From NCBI GenBank assembly GCA_937981585.1, contig CALJOA010000045.1, positions 1 to 59,539 of the forward strand: DNA of 59,539 nt. The letters run 5' to 3'. This document shows positions 37,877-47,800 of this stretch, piece after piece; position 1 is the stretch's first letter, and each line of letters opens with the position of its first letter. Source of the stretch: an uncultured Pirellulaceae bacterium. Lineage in GTDB: Bacteria; Planctomycetota; Planctomycetia; Pirellulales; Pirellulaceae. Under the pieces are notes generated by a model, which did not search any database, was not told where the DNA came from, and saw nothing but the letters and a program-made list of their open reading frames with translations. Position numbers and translations under genes: made by a program.

Positions 37877-38675
37877 CCTCTCTGACAGAATCCTTCATGT
37901 AGTCTTTGACGACCTTGAGTACACAGAGATCTTCTTTGGTCGTGACAACAGTACCTTTTCCAATAAAGCGATCCTGACGATAGATGTCCATGACATGGTC
38001 TACTCGAACACCATCATCAGACCCCAGCTTGACTGCGAAGTAGCCATCGCCACCAATTCGCAGCACAACACCGTCGACCTTGGGCGGAATATGGCTGGTC
38101 AATGAAGCAGGAGTCAGGCTATTGGCCTTAAGCACTCGATCGGCTTGAGCAAGTTTGGCAACGATGTCTCCTTCTTTTTCTTCGAGCAGTTCGATCTGAT
38201 TTTTCAACTCGTATGTCTGACTGGTCAACGTTCGGACCAACGAGTATTGCAGTGCGACGTCATCGACAAGCTTGGAATTGTTTTGCTTGAGAGCCTCGAT
38301 CTCGGAGTCCTGCTGCTTGATGCGATTGTTGACTTGCTCAAGCTCTGCAAGTCGTGCCTGGCTGATCTCGGTGGACTTGCGATACTGAGCTTCCTTGGTG
38401 ATGAAGTCTTCGCGAGCTCGTTTGAGCTGCGACTCCAACTGACCCAGCTGCATCGCACGACTGACTCGCTCAGCTGACAACAGCTTGAGTTTCTCGTCGG
38501 TGTTTGTCTTGGCTTCGTTGACGCGATTCTGCGCCGCCTTGGCATCGGCCTGCATCTGTGAAGCAATGTCTTTCCAGTTTCGATGAGACGCACCCACCAT
38601 CACTGAAATCACGAGAAAGCAAATACTCATGAAGAAAATCAAAAGCGTGAAAATCTTTCCCATCAAGCTCATCAA
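37851..38675 (-). CDS. Membrane-anchored coiled-coil protein with C-terminal beta domain
   Basis: A 274-residue protein with an N-terminal membrane anchor (about 7-28), a long coiled coil (about 35-185, many Gln, Glu, Lys and Arg heptads) and a small C-terminal beta domain (about 200-272). That last part contains LRIGGDGYFAVKLGSDDGVR and GKGTVVTTKEDLCVLKVV, and a GDHVTS end. The layout recalls MreC- or FlgT-like envelope proteins in outline only; no specific homology is claimed. First gene of the three-gene cluster. Confidence 0.78.
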   Translation of the reverse strand: MMSLMGKIFTLLIFFMSICFLVISVMVGASHRNWKDIASQMQADAKAAQNRVNEAKTNTDEKLKLLSAERVSRAMQLGQLESQLKRAREDFITKEAQYRKSTEISQARLAELEQVNNRIKQQDSEIEALKQNNSKLVDDVALQYSLVRTLTSQTYELKNQIELLEEKEGDIVAKLAQADRVLKANSLTPASLTSHIPPKVDGVVLRIGGDGYFAVKLGSDDGVRVDHVMDIYRQDRFIGKGTVVTTKEDLCVLKVVKDYMKDSVREGDHVTSKL

Positions 38676-39112
38676 AGCACCTCTTTGCGACCAAGCACTG
38701 GATAACCAATCTGGTCAATTTGAAATCGTTTATTTCTTCTTTAACGTCAAATCGCTCTTACTCTAGCACCACTGAAGGATGGAGCCCCAGACCGATGTTT
38801 AAGTATAGTTGCCGGAATTTTGGCTTGCCAATGAATTGACAGAATAAGCCCAAATGTCCGACTTTCTCCACAGTCGTATCTACCACTTTAGCATCGGCAA
38901 ACTGCTATCGCTGGTCTGAAGATTCCATCACATAGAAGCCAAAATGAACCTATCTGCAGCGCTCTGGGCCATTTGCGAGGAACGAAATGGGCAATCCTTG
39001 TGACCGATAAAACCCGACATTCGACATCAGCCTACCAAATTGCCTGAAATCAGCGTCAAGCGACTCGAAACAGGACAGTTTGTCAAAGCCTATCGCCGAC
39101 CGAATCGCCAAT
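38676..39112. other. Intergenic region without recognised feature
   Basis: These 437 bp separate the coiled-coil cluster from the pyrB/EEP pair, both on the minus strand. It should carry the promoter of the cluster. I see no hairpin with T-run, repeat or conserved RNA motif. Confidence 0.4.
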
Positions 39113-40132
39113 TCAAAATTCGAAATCCATGATCAGTGCCCGGTGGTCTGAACCGAGGTCCTGGTCGACGTTCAACTTTCGAACCAAAATGTCCTGGCTA
39201 ACCAGGGCATGATCAATCTTGAGTCCGCCCAGCCAAGTCGGAAACACGTACCACGTTGGAGTTGGACCAAACGCCTCACTGGCATCGTTAAAATTTCCTG
39301 CAGAGACAACCTTCTTGAAATTTGGGGACCAAGGCGACAAATTAAAATCGCCTACCATCACATTGGCCGTCGAGGAATCAAATCGCTCCACGACATTGAT
39401 CAACTGCTCGTTTCTGGCATCCCAATTCCTTTGGTTCATTGGGGGAATAGGATGTGTCCCAATGATCCTCAGCGGCTTGTCCCCGACATTGGTAAAGGTC
39501 ACGTCGATTGAGGGCAGCCGGAGCGCGCGAGAATTGAAAGCCTCCAGTTGACTCCACGGCTTTTTCGAGAGAAATGCGATCCCAAAATTGTCTTCGCGAG
39601 ATCTAAACTCAGCGTGAGGGTATTCATCGCCAAGCCCTTCCTTGAGAACTTGTCGCCAGACAGAATCGACTTCCATCAGGACGACAAAATCAGGCGAGGC
39701 TTTCTGGATCGAATTGACGACCTCATCCCATTTTCGATTTTTGGTCAACAGATTGAGCGACATCAATCTCAGTTCACCGGAACCCGAGGTCACATCTTGT
39801 TGCCCAACCGTCGTCGGCCCAACAATGTAGCCGTAAACATAAGGCCAAATTGGGATCGCATTAACCGTAAACGCGATCAAGCAAACCAGCATCCACCACC
39901 AACGACGGGCCACCGCAAACAGCAACACCAAGGCGAACAATCCCAATGCCCACTGAACCCGCAATTGAGCAACCAGATCTGCAGCCCAGTTTGTCTGAGC
40001 CCAAAGCGCAGCGACCGTCGCAATGATTCCGCCCAATGCTCCCATCTTGAGCATCGAAAAATAGAAAAGAGCCGTCGGATTGGGAGGGGCGTCGGTGAAG
40101 GCCGGATCGGTTTGCACATTCATCGACTTCAA
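39113..40132 (-). CDS. Endonuclease/exonuclease/phosphatase-fold membrane protein
   Basis: A 339-residue protein with three N-terminal membrane helices (about 25-45, 52-70, 75-98) followed by an EEP-fold catalytic domain. The metal-binding Glu is in LMEVDSVW, catalytic residues are in IGTHPIPP and VGDFNLSPWS, and the final Asp-His pair is in LGSDHRALI. The substrate (nucleic acid, phospholipid or phosphoinositide-like) cannot be told. The frame starts with TTG overlapping the pyrB stop (TTGA); ATG 40123 is an equally good start. It is co-transcribed with pyrB. Confidence 0.88.
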   Translation of the reverse strand: MKSMNVQTDPAFTDAPPNPTALFYFSMLKMGALGGIIATVAALWAQTNWAADLVAQLRVQWALGLFALVLLFAVARRWWWMLVCLIAFTVNAIPIWPYVYGYIVGPTTVGQQDVTSGSGELRLMSLNLLTKNRKWDEVVNSIQKASPDFVVLMEVDSVWRQVLKEGLGDEYPHAEFRSREDNFGIAFLSKKPWSQLEAFNSRALRLPSIDVTFTNVGDKPLRIIGTHPIPPMNQRNWDARNEQLINVVERFDSSTANVMVGDFNLSPWSPNFKKVVSAGNFNDASEAFGPTPTWYVFPTWLGGLKIDHALVSQDILVRKLNVDQDLGSDHRALIMDFEF

Positions 40133-41325
40133 CCTCGAGCTGGCATGACGTCCCGATAGGCCAGATAAAGCGTGTCCGCGGCGTCAAACAAATGCACCAG
40201 CAGAGCAGCCCGGGCCCACATTCCGTTTCTGGCTTGTCGAAAATACATCGCTCGAGAATCCGAATCGATCTCTGTCGGAATCTCGCCAACAACACTGTCC
40301 CTGGGAAACGGATGAAGAATCGGTGTATAGGTTTTCAACTGAGCGACGCGCTCCACCGTCAATCGAAAAGGCTCAAGATCAATCGCCGCAATCTCCGATT
40401 CGGCTTGCTCGGAATTGTGTTCCCGCTGAATTCGGGTCATGTACAGACAATCGACTTGACCAAGCAAACTCTGCCCGTTGAACTCGGCGTCAAGGCTTTG
40501 AAACTCTTCCACCATCACGCCGGACCTTTTCAAATAGTCTTTCAGCTCAGCGTCAAGATTCAGGACTTCGTGATCAGGCGAAACGAAAAACATTCGCACA
40601 TCAGGATATTGAGCAAGCACCGTTGCCAGTGAGCGAACCGTTCGACCGCGACCGATGTCCCCGACAAACGCATAAGTCTTGCCAGCCGGTCCCGGTGTCA
40701 AACCCGGATACTGCTCGCGCAGCTGATCCAGTCGCGAAGCCCGCTCGGCCGAAGACTGATCAAAATCAAACGTCCGAATGATCGTATACATATCCAACAA
40801 CGCCTGAGTTGGATGCTCATCCGATCCGGCTCCGGCGTTGACAATTGGAACCGAGCGGCGTTCCTGGTTTTCAAGGTCGTTCATCAAATACGCACAGCAC
40901 TCGGCAAAGTTTCCAATCTGGGACCGCATGATGATGACGTCGAAGTAGCTACTAAACATGCGAATCGAATCCATCCTCGATTCACGTTTGACTTCGGAGG
41001 ATGTTTTAGGATCTCGCACTTCGTTACAGGTCAAACCCAGAATTTGACAGGCCGCCATAAATGACAGGAACGTCCGTGTCGATGGCTGGGTGAAGTAAAG
41101 CATGGCTCGTTTATGAGCCAAAAGCTGACGGAGGCGCTGATTGCCGCTAGGATTGCGATTCATTTTGCGAATCATGTCAGCCGAGTGACAGAGTTTTTCC
41201 AGCAATGGAATGGTCAACTGCGAGGCGGAAATCAAGTGCTTCAAACGACCTTGCCTTTGGAACTCAACGTTCTTCTGATCAAGCGGGCGTTCTAACAACG
41301 ATTCAAACTCAGCAAATTCCTGCAT
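40129..41325 (-). CDS. pyrB: Aspartate carbamoyltransferase (PyrB-like)
   Basis: A 398-residue enzyme of the aspartate/ornithine carbamoyltransferase family, which would make carbamoyl aspartate for pyrimidine synthesis. Carbamoyl-phosphate contacts are seen in FTQPSTRTFLSF, the HPTQALLD motif is present, and GDIGRGRTVRSL and HPFPRDSVVGEI fit the aspartate domain. It is longer than E. coli PyrB (about 310) through N- and C-terminal additions and an insertion at about 190-215. Ornithine-type motifs are absent, so the aspartate enzyme is preferred. No regulatory-chain gene is next to it. Confidence 0.88.
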   Translation of the reverse strand: MQEFAEFESLLERPLDQKNVEFQRQGRLKHLISASQLTIPLLEKLCHSADMIRKMNRNPSGNQRLRQLLAHKRAMLYFTQPSTRTFLSFMAACQILGLTCNEVRDPKTSSEVKRESRMDSIRMFSSYFDVIIMRSQIGNFAECCAYLMNDLENQERRSVPIVNAGAGSDEHPTQALLDMYTIIRTFDFDQSSAERASRLDQLREQYPGLTPGPAGKTYAFVGDIGRGRTVRSLATVLAQYPDVRMFFVSPDHEVLNLDAELKDYLKRSGVMVEEFQSLDAEFNGQSLLGQVDCLYMTRIQREHNSEQAESEIAAIDLEPFRLTVERVAQLKTYTPILHPFPRDSVVGEIPTEIDSDSRAMYFRQARNGMWARAALLVHLFDAADTLYLAYRDVMPARG

Positions 41326-41512
41326 CAGTGCTCAATGAAAAAGGAAGTTTGGGCCGGCAATGTTCTCAGCGTTGGTCGGCGGGAACAAAACCAACATCTG
41401 TATCGAAATGTTTCGAAATGTTTCGAAGCAAACGTTTCGAAGCTTAATGGCAAGGTATTATGCACATGTTTTGAGACTGGAAAATGGTCATAGTTCCATA
41501 TCAACACAATAA

Positions 41513-41555
41513 AAAAGGCATGCCCTGAAAAGAGCATGCCTTTTTCCTTATAAAT
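41513..41555 (-). terminator. Terminator of the S41 protease gene (bidirectional type)
   Basis: AAAAAAGGCATGC and GCATGCCTTTTT form a stem around CCTGAAAAGA. On the minus strand the T-run follows the stem 11 bp past the S41 protease stop; the plus strand also carries T's. Confidence 0.88.
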
Positions 41556-41566
41556 TCGATCGCCCG

Positions 41567-43336
41567 CTACCTTTCAGCAAACTGACGATTCTGTAGTTCG
41601 CTTCGTAGCGAACCGTTAGCACTGACTTGCTTTCGCTGCTGCATCGTCCGCAACGCGGTTTGAATACCGACTCGTAAACCGGCATCGTCTTCGTCTACAG
41701 CATCTCGAGCACTTGCCTTGGCAGTCTGATGAACCTGCACGTCGGCTTTGACGCCAACCTGACTGATCGGACGCCCGGTGGGCGAATAAAATTTCGCGGT
41801 TGTAAGTCGAACGCCGCCGCCGGAGACATTGAGCGGAAAGATTCCTTGGACGCTTCCTTTGCCGTAGCTTTGGTGCCCAACGATCACACCACGTTTATGA
41901 TCTCGAATCGCAGCCGCAAAAATCTCGCTGGCGCTGGCGGAGTTTTCGTCTACCAGAACAACCAACGGTACTCGCCAGGTGCTTGCCAAGTTGGCTTGAT
42001 GAGTAAAGTCCTCCATCGGATTGCGTCCCTTGGTTGAAACGATAACACCGTCGCCGACAAACCGGTCGGCGACTTCGACGGAAGCCGACAACAATCCGCC
42101 CGGGTTACCACGAACGTCAACGATCAGAGAACGCATTCCCTCACGATGAAGCTTCCAAAGTGCTGCATCAAAATCGCGAGCGGTTGTCTTCTGGAAATTG
42201 GTCAACCGTACATAAGCCACACCGTTGGCCGGGTCGACAATTCCGACTTCGTCCACGCTGGGAATCTCAACACGCCGCCGCTCCAATTGAATCGTTTGTG
42301 GTCGCTGCTCACGATCGATGGTGATACTGACAAAGCTACCCTCAGGGCCACGCATCAGATCTGCAGCCTTTTCGCTGCCTACCTCGGAGACTTGACGACC
42401 ATCGACTGCCGTCAAACGATCGCCTCTGACGATACCGCCACGTCCTGCTGAGCCCTCAGCAATCACGTTGACAATCTCCAGATGATCGGGATGAGTTCGC
42501 AATTCAACGCCCAGTCCAACGAAGTTGCCTTCGATCTGTGACATCGTTTCTCTGTACTGATTGCTCGACATGAATGCGGAATATGGATCCAGCGCCGAAA
42601 TCGCGCCACACACGAACTCGTACATCGTGGCTTGGTTGCTCAATCCAATCGAATGATTCAAAAACTGAGCCGTTTCTGTAGCGACCATGTAGGCGTCATG
42701 CCGGTTGTGAACCGCCGCCGTCTCAAGTCGCTTTCTAGTCGCGATGATCGTCGAACGCACTTCTTCGGGAGCGATGCCGGGAAGATTGACCTTTTGAAAA
42801 TCCGGAGACATCAAGGCGACTTCCAAAGCCGTCAATCCATAACTTGCCAGATCGGCCCAGTTAGGTTCGTCTACGTAGTATGATTGCACTTTCAACAGAA
42901 CTTCGGCGTACACGTTCATTGCCGTGTTGCCGTCTGTGGAAGCGATTGATTTCAGAAAGCTGGTGTCAGAATATCTGCGACCCAGATCAAAATGAATCCT
43001 GGCCACAGAACGCCTCGTCTGAAGCGATTTGTTGTTAGGGAACTCTCGCAGCGTCGCCTGATAGAGGCTAAGCGCCTCGCCCCAGCGCTGGCTCTTTTCA
43101 AGCTGCGCCCCTTGGGAAAGGACTGACTCCGCTTCTGAAATGCCGATTTGAGCGACTGCGAGCTGGGGTTGCGAATCGACTTGGGTTTCGAACTGTGCCG
43201 AATCAACGGTTAGTTGTTCGAATTGAGCGTGTGCTTGTGAGGCACAGGTCGATATCATTGCGATTACCAACACGGTTGAGAGACATACGCGACGAAGATT
43301 CATCCAGACTGAGCGCATGTTGAGTGTGATGTCCAT
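41567..43336 (-). CDS. Secreted S41 carboxy-terminal processing protease with PDZ domain
   Basis: A 589-residue periplasmic serine protease. A signal peptide (about 1-37, ending AHA-Q) precedes a helical N-terminal region with a TPR-like part (about 60-125). The PDZ domain is at about 265-345 (VGLGVELRTHPDHLEIVNV, RGGIVRGDRL). The S41 core has VRGNPGGLLS, the catalytic Ser in ENSASASEIF and Lys in QSYGKGSVQG. The family trims C-termini of periplasmic proteins. The start is the first of several in-frame ATGs (43336, 43318, 43303) and remains uncertain. Confidence 0.93.
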   Translation of the reverse strand: MDITLNMRSVWMNLRRVCLSTVLVIAMISTCASQAHAQFEQLTVDSAQFETQVDSQPQLAVAQIGISEAESVLSQGAQLEKSQRWGEALSLYQATLREFPNNKSLQTRRSVARIHFDLGRRYSDTSFLKSIASTDGNTAMNVYAEVLLKVQSYYVDEPNWADLASYGLTALEVALMSPDFQKVNLPGIAPEEVRSTIIATRKRLETAAVHNRHDAYMVATETAQFLNHSIGLSNQATMYEFVCGAISALDPYSAFMSSNQYRETMSQIEGNFVGLGVELRTHPDHLEIVNVIAEGSAGRGGIVRGDRLTAVDGRQVSEVGSEKAADLMRGPEGSFVSITIDREQRPQTIQLERRRVEIPSVDEVGIVDPANGVAYVRLTNFQKTTARDFDAALWKLHREGMRSLIVDVRGNPGGLLSASVEVADRFVGDGVIVSTKGRNPMEDFTHQANLASTWRVPLVVLVDENSASASEIFAAAIRDHKRGVIVGHQSYGKGSVQGIFPLNVSGGGVRLTTAKFYSPTGRPISQVGVKADVQVHQTAKASARDAVDEDDAGLRVGIQTALRTMQQRKQVSANGSLRSELQNRQFAER

Positions 43337-43988
43337 ACTAAAATTGCCATCCTACAGAAGGTGACTCACGCTACTTCTGCTTGCTACTTTGATTTGGGAG
43401 CGAAGCGAGCAGGTAGTGTCAGTCAGATCAGGAACCGGCCCATTGGCGCACCCATGGTGATGCAAAGCCAATACAAAAAGCCGGTAAATCATTGATCACG
43501 TTTTTACTGCGGTCAAAAAAATTCAAACATCTTTCGTCCGCGAAATCCGCACAACCAAACAAGGCAATGACAAGCGATACGATGACAACGGTCGGTCAAA
43601 GTTGAAGGCGTGTCGGGCAGTGCAGTTCATCCCTGGCAATGACATTACGAAGCCAGAAAAACATTGGTTCAGAACAAACTCCTGCTGTAATAATCACTAG
43701 CTTTTAACACGGTGACCTGATGTAACATTTCCAAATTGTCGCTTGATCCACCGATATGATTGCCAAAACGAACGCCCCATTTTGCCACTGGCATTGTTGG
43801 GCCTTGGCACCTTGCTCCGCATACCGGAGCTATCGCTCAAACGGCTCGGAAAACGACGAGCCGACTCTGAAATTTCTACAATCGTGCCTTGGATCAGCGC
43901 ATAAAAAACGCCTCAAGATAATACAAGAGGCGTGTCCCAGATGGTCAGTGGTTGCACTGTTCCGGGAAGGTTAGGGCTGTTTGTGTTC
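43337..43988. other. Large intergenic region, 652 bp
   Basis: It lies upstream of the S41 protease gene and downstream of the Arg-rich orphan, both minus strand. Apart from the terminator listed separately I see no convincing gene. A 72-codon plus-strand frame at 43756 has no start signal and a composition unlike the neighbours. No known RNA motif was recognised. Confidence 0.4.
43904..43935 (-). terminator. Terminator of the Arg-rich hypothetical gene
   Basis: On the minus strand ACGCCTCTTG and an AAGAGGCGT-type complement form a stem around a short AT-rich loop, followed by TTTTTT at its end (43909-43904). It lies about 53 bp past the stop of the upstream gene. Confidence 0.8.
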
Positions 43989-44456
43989 TTAAATCGTAGT
44001 AGGAGTTGAAATTGGGGCCGAATCAATCGACATCTTGGGAACCGGTACGGTCCCTGGCTCGGCAACCGTTTTACGCCTGCGTCGCCGTTTGACTTTCTTC
44101 TGACTCCACTCTTTGGTTAGCGACTCGAATACATCAGGCGATTCATACCGCACAACCGAACTACTTTCTGGAAGCGGTCCAACCAAACCCTTGAACAGAG
44201 GCAAGCCTCTCAAACTCAAGTCCGTGCTGCAGTCATCGATTCCAATTTGATCATGAAGCTGTGTTATTTGGTCAAAGCCGTCGAAGTCTTTGGTCTTTAT
44301 CGAGCCATCTGAAGCTCGCGTTACGACCCTGATGATTTTTTCTGAAGCCATGGAATCCCTCTCTGAGGTAAGGTTGCTTTTCGTGCTAACCAGCGCCCCA
44401 CTGTTCCAATTTGATTGGGGGATTCGATTCCTTCGACTCACTGTGTTGTTACTCAT
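43989..44456 (-). CDS. Hypothetical protein with Arg/Lys-rich segment
   Basis: A protein of 155 residues from the first ATG, or 120 residues from ATG 44351, which I think more likely because AGAGAGGGA lies just before it. The conserved-looking part starts SEKIIRVVTRASDGSIKTKD. A highly basic run (KKVKRRRRRKT) lies near the C-terminus, followed by a Pro/Ser/Thr-rich tail. No family is recognised; nucleic-acid binding is possible because of the basic run. It stands alone and has its own terminator. Confidence 0.65.
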   Translation of the reverse strand: MSNNTVSRRNRIPQSNWNSGALVSTKSNLTSERDSMASEKIIRVVTRASDGSIKTKDFDGFDQITQLHDQIGIDDCSTDLSLRGLPLFKGLVGPLPESSSVVRYESPDVFESLTKEWSQKKVKRRRRRKTVAEPGTVPVPKMSIDSAPISTPTTI

Positions 44457-44862
44457 CGGAAAAGTGAAAGCACTTTAGCGAGAAGAGTTGCCAGCAGTGC
44501 TACGTCGCCAACAATCAAGAGAACCGCTATGCCCGGTTGGTAGGTTGGAATCGAAAAAAACGAAAATCGTTTTGCAATATAACGATTAATACGTTTTTGC
44601 CACGCTCAGGTCGTACGCTAATGGGACTTTGACCAATAGAAGCTCCTTGCTAGACAGGATCGGTTTCAAGCAAGGCAGATTGAAGAGATACCGGTTTTAA
44701 CGGCTAGTCCGAACTACAAGCAGGCACGCACTATGTCCGCGGTTTCTCGTTTAGTAGCACGGCTGTCCCTGCCGTGACCAAGCTGCAAAACGAACAACGA
44801 ACAAGCTGCAAAACGGCTGGGACAGCCGTTCTACTATCGATCAACTCTACCTACTCGATCGC
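44457..44862. other. Intergenic region with TAGCACGGCTGTCCCAGCCGT element, copy 3
   Basis: The palindromic element at 44753-44840 reads TAGTAGCACGGCTGTCCCTG at its left and AACGGCTGGGACAGCCGTTC at its right. It lies 23 bp past the stop of the giant minus-strand gene, where it could act as a 3' transcript structure. Inside the loop, AACAAGCTGCAAAACG-like segments are repeated. No gene is seen in the rest. Confidence 0.8.
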
Positions 44863-47800
44863 TCACTCAACCCCAATCGTGGCCACTGATTCTTTCTCGC
44901 CAACGGTTTTCAGTTGAATGGTTCGCCGGTCAACTCGTTCGCTGTCTCTGCCGTAGTCACGATAGATCATCAAGTGAACTTTATTGCGAAGCTCCGTTCG
45001 GTTCTGTCCGTTGCCAAAGTACTTCACCTTGATCTCATACTTGCCTTTGGGAGCAACTGTGTTGAGATACATTTCGGGACCAAAACCAGTCGTGATATCC
45101 GAGGTGATCCCACCACCAGAACGAGTTTTCTTGTTCTCGTAACTACACTCTTCACCTGATGGTTCAACGACGTGAAGATCGACATCGGTTTGATCCGTGT
45201 TCCACATCATCGTGATGACAACATCGGCGGATGAAAACTTCATATCCTTCTTCAGCGTTTCCAAACGAGCAGCCGCAAACTCAGGAACAGAAGACTCCAG
45301 CTTACCACTCTTGATCTTGCGTAGCAGGTGCATGTACTGCGTCGATACGATCTGTTTAAATTCATTGCCCTGACGCTCAAACGTCCCGCCCAGTGCAACT
45401 TCGTAGTATACGATTGCCATGTCCGACTGCCCGAGCTGTGTCAAACACTGACCAAGCGCCGGATAAATACTACCTTGGAAAGGTCGAGCCCGAGCGACGC
45501 GCTTGAGTAAATGAAAAGCCTGCGCCGGACGCTCCAGCTCCATCGCCGTAAACGCCACATCGCGGGCGATGACGATGTCGCCAGGATTGCGTTCGACAAG
45601 CGAACTGTAAACCTTAATTGCCTCATCGACCGAACTTCCAGCGCGCCGACTGGCTTCGGCCGCAATTTTCTCATAGTCCAAACGTTCCGATTTCAGCGCC
45701 GACAGATAAGTCTCAGAGAACTCCTTTTTTTCGGTTAGCGAACACTCAAGCGGTTTTGAAATCGCGACGATTTCGATGTCGTCCATTGCCAGTTTGAGTG
45801 CGGTCGGCATTTTGAAGCTCATACCGGGCATCGTTTCCAGTCGCTTCAGCCAAGCCAGCGTTTGGGCTTTCGGGTCCGCCAGTGTATCTGCCGACTTCTT
45901 CATCGTGTCAGCGATCAAGTCTTTGGCGACCCTTGATTTAATGACAAACAAATCCTCTTCCGGCCTGATGTTAAACCGCTGGTAGTCGGCCTCTGTTTCG
46001 AGCATTAAGAGCGAGCAAGTATCGCCCGTGACGCGAAAGTGCCGAGCGTACGAGGCAGCAACATCGAACACTTTCGCGCCCAGGCTTTCCAATTGTCCGA
46101 CCGCGACTTGGCCGTACAACCTTGAGGCAAGCTCTGATTCAACCTGCTCAACCGCGTTGAGCGCGATTGAAATCGTTTTTGTGTCTGAACCCTGATCGAG
46201 ATCCAACTCGATCGGTCCCTCAAGCTCTCCACGTCCGACAATCGTCAGTGACTGGCCCGGGTAAACCCATTGCACGCGTCCGGCAGTCATGGTGTCGGTC
46301 GCACCAGCAGCGGTTACCGAGTTGAGCTTCCACGGCCGCTTGCGATGGGCTGTCGAAGCCGTCTTGATCTCGTCCTCGGTGGCGACACTGAACACGGCTC
46401 CGCCAGATTCACCGGCCAGGAATCGCAAACTTGCGATCGAGGTTCCGGTCAGTCCGGTTTGATAAGCGAACAGGCTGCCAAGGTTGTCGTCCGCGAGTTG
46501 CCGCCCGATCAGGCGCAGATTGGTCTCACCCCAAGTCGCCGCGCCATCGCTTAGCAAAAACAGATCCGGGCGCTGTGACTCGCTTGATTGAGGAGATTGA
46601 AAAGCCCAATCGGCATTGGTGATTTGCGAAATCGCTCCGTACAGATCGGTAGCACCCTCAAGCGCTAACGTATCGCAAGTCGCCATCAACGCCTCAACAT
46701 TCTCGGGTGTATTGGCGACGTAACCGTCTTTCCAAAAATGCGAATCCACGTTGAAGAACAGAACATTGAAGTGCTTCATCGAATCGCGATTGTTGGTCAA
46801 CGTCGACCTAAGCATCTCCAACCAGACATTGAACTTGTCGGGGTTACTGCTCAGCGACGTGTCGACCATGAAGATTCCAACGGGGCTTCCTTTGACTTCT
46901 TCGACCGGCAGATCGGGCTTGATTTGAATTCCCCAGAATTCACCTTCGTCTTCGTCAGAAGAGTGAAGCAGAATTTGAGACGCAGTGGCCGCCACCTTAA
47001 TTCCGTTTGCCTGCTTGCCAAGAAAACGGTGAAGCTGATGACTCTTGCCTTTGATGACATTCTCCGACGGTTCCGAATCTGGAGTAACGTTGTACTCAAC
47101 TCCTGCGACGGGCTGAATATTGAGGTCGACCTGACATTGGCCCGGCTCTTCTGGAAGGTCCAACTGATACGTCCAACCGCCATCGGTCTGCGTCAAGTTA
47201 ACGTCGTACCCGATTACGATCCGGTGCAGTTTTTTCGGAGCAAGCGGAAAGACACGAGCGTTGAACACGCCGGCGCCTGACCATTCGACCAAGGCAGGAT
47301 CAATTTTTCGGCGAACGGTTTCGCGGTACGCATGAGCCGCTTTTTCGCGCGGAACCATGCGGGCTTCTTTGACATTCTCCCAAACGTCTTTGCGCGCCTC
47401 GCGAATCTCGGGTGCACCGAGCGAAACAAACTGCGTTCCGTCGTCGAGAAATTCTGAGGCGGCCAATTCGCCTTTGGGTTGGAGATCGTAAGCACTTTCG
47501 CCAAACGCGAAATAGTACAACGAAGCATCATCGGGAAGCCGAAGTTTGAAGTTGCCTTCGAGCTGTTCACTTCGATCGTTGTAATAAAAGCAGTCGATCA
47601 ACACCCGCGCCCGGAACCCGTCGACCTGGACATTGACCTGCATCCCGGTCAGATCAAGCTCGTCTTTGTCGCCAACCATCAAACGGGTCGTATTGGGAAC
47701 GGCTTTGACCCGTTTCCAGGTTCGCGTCCGCCGGACCTCGGCGTTACGCTTGGCCAGACTTTTGTCTAGCGTTTTCAACACGTCCGAAACATCAAATCCC

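Noticed and set aside
43756-43974. 72-codon plus-strand frame in the large intergenic region
   Set aside because: It overlaps a terminator of the opposite strand, is rich in Cys, Trp and Ser, and lacks any ribosome binding site.
46738-47280. 180-codon plus-strand frame inside the giant vWA gene
   Set aside because: Antisense shadow of the vWA region, with His/Arg-rich composition and no start signal.
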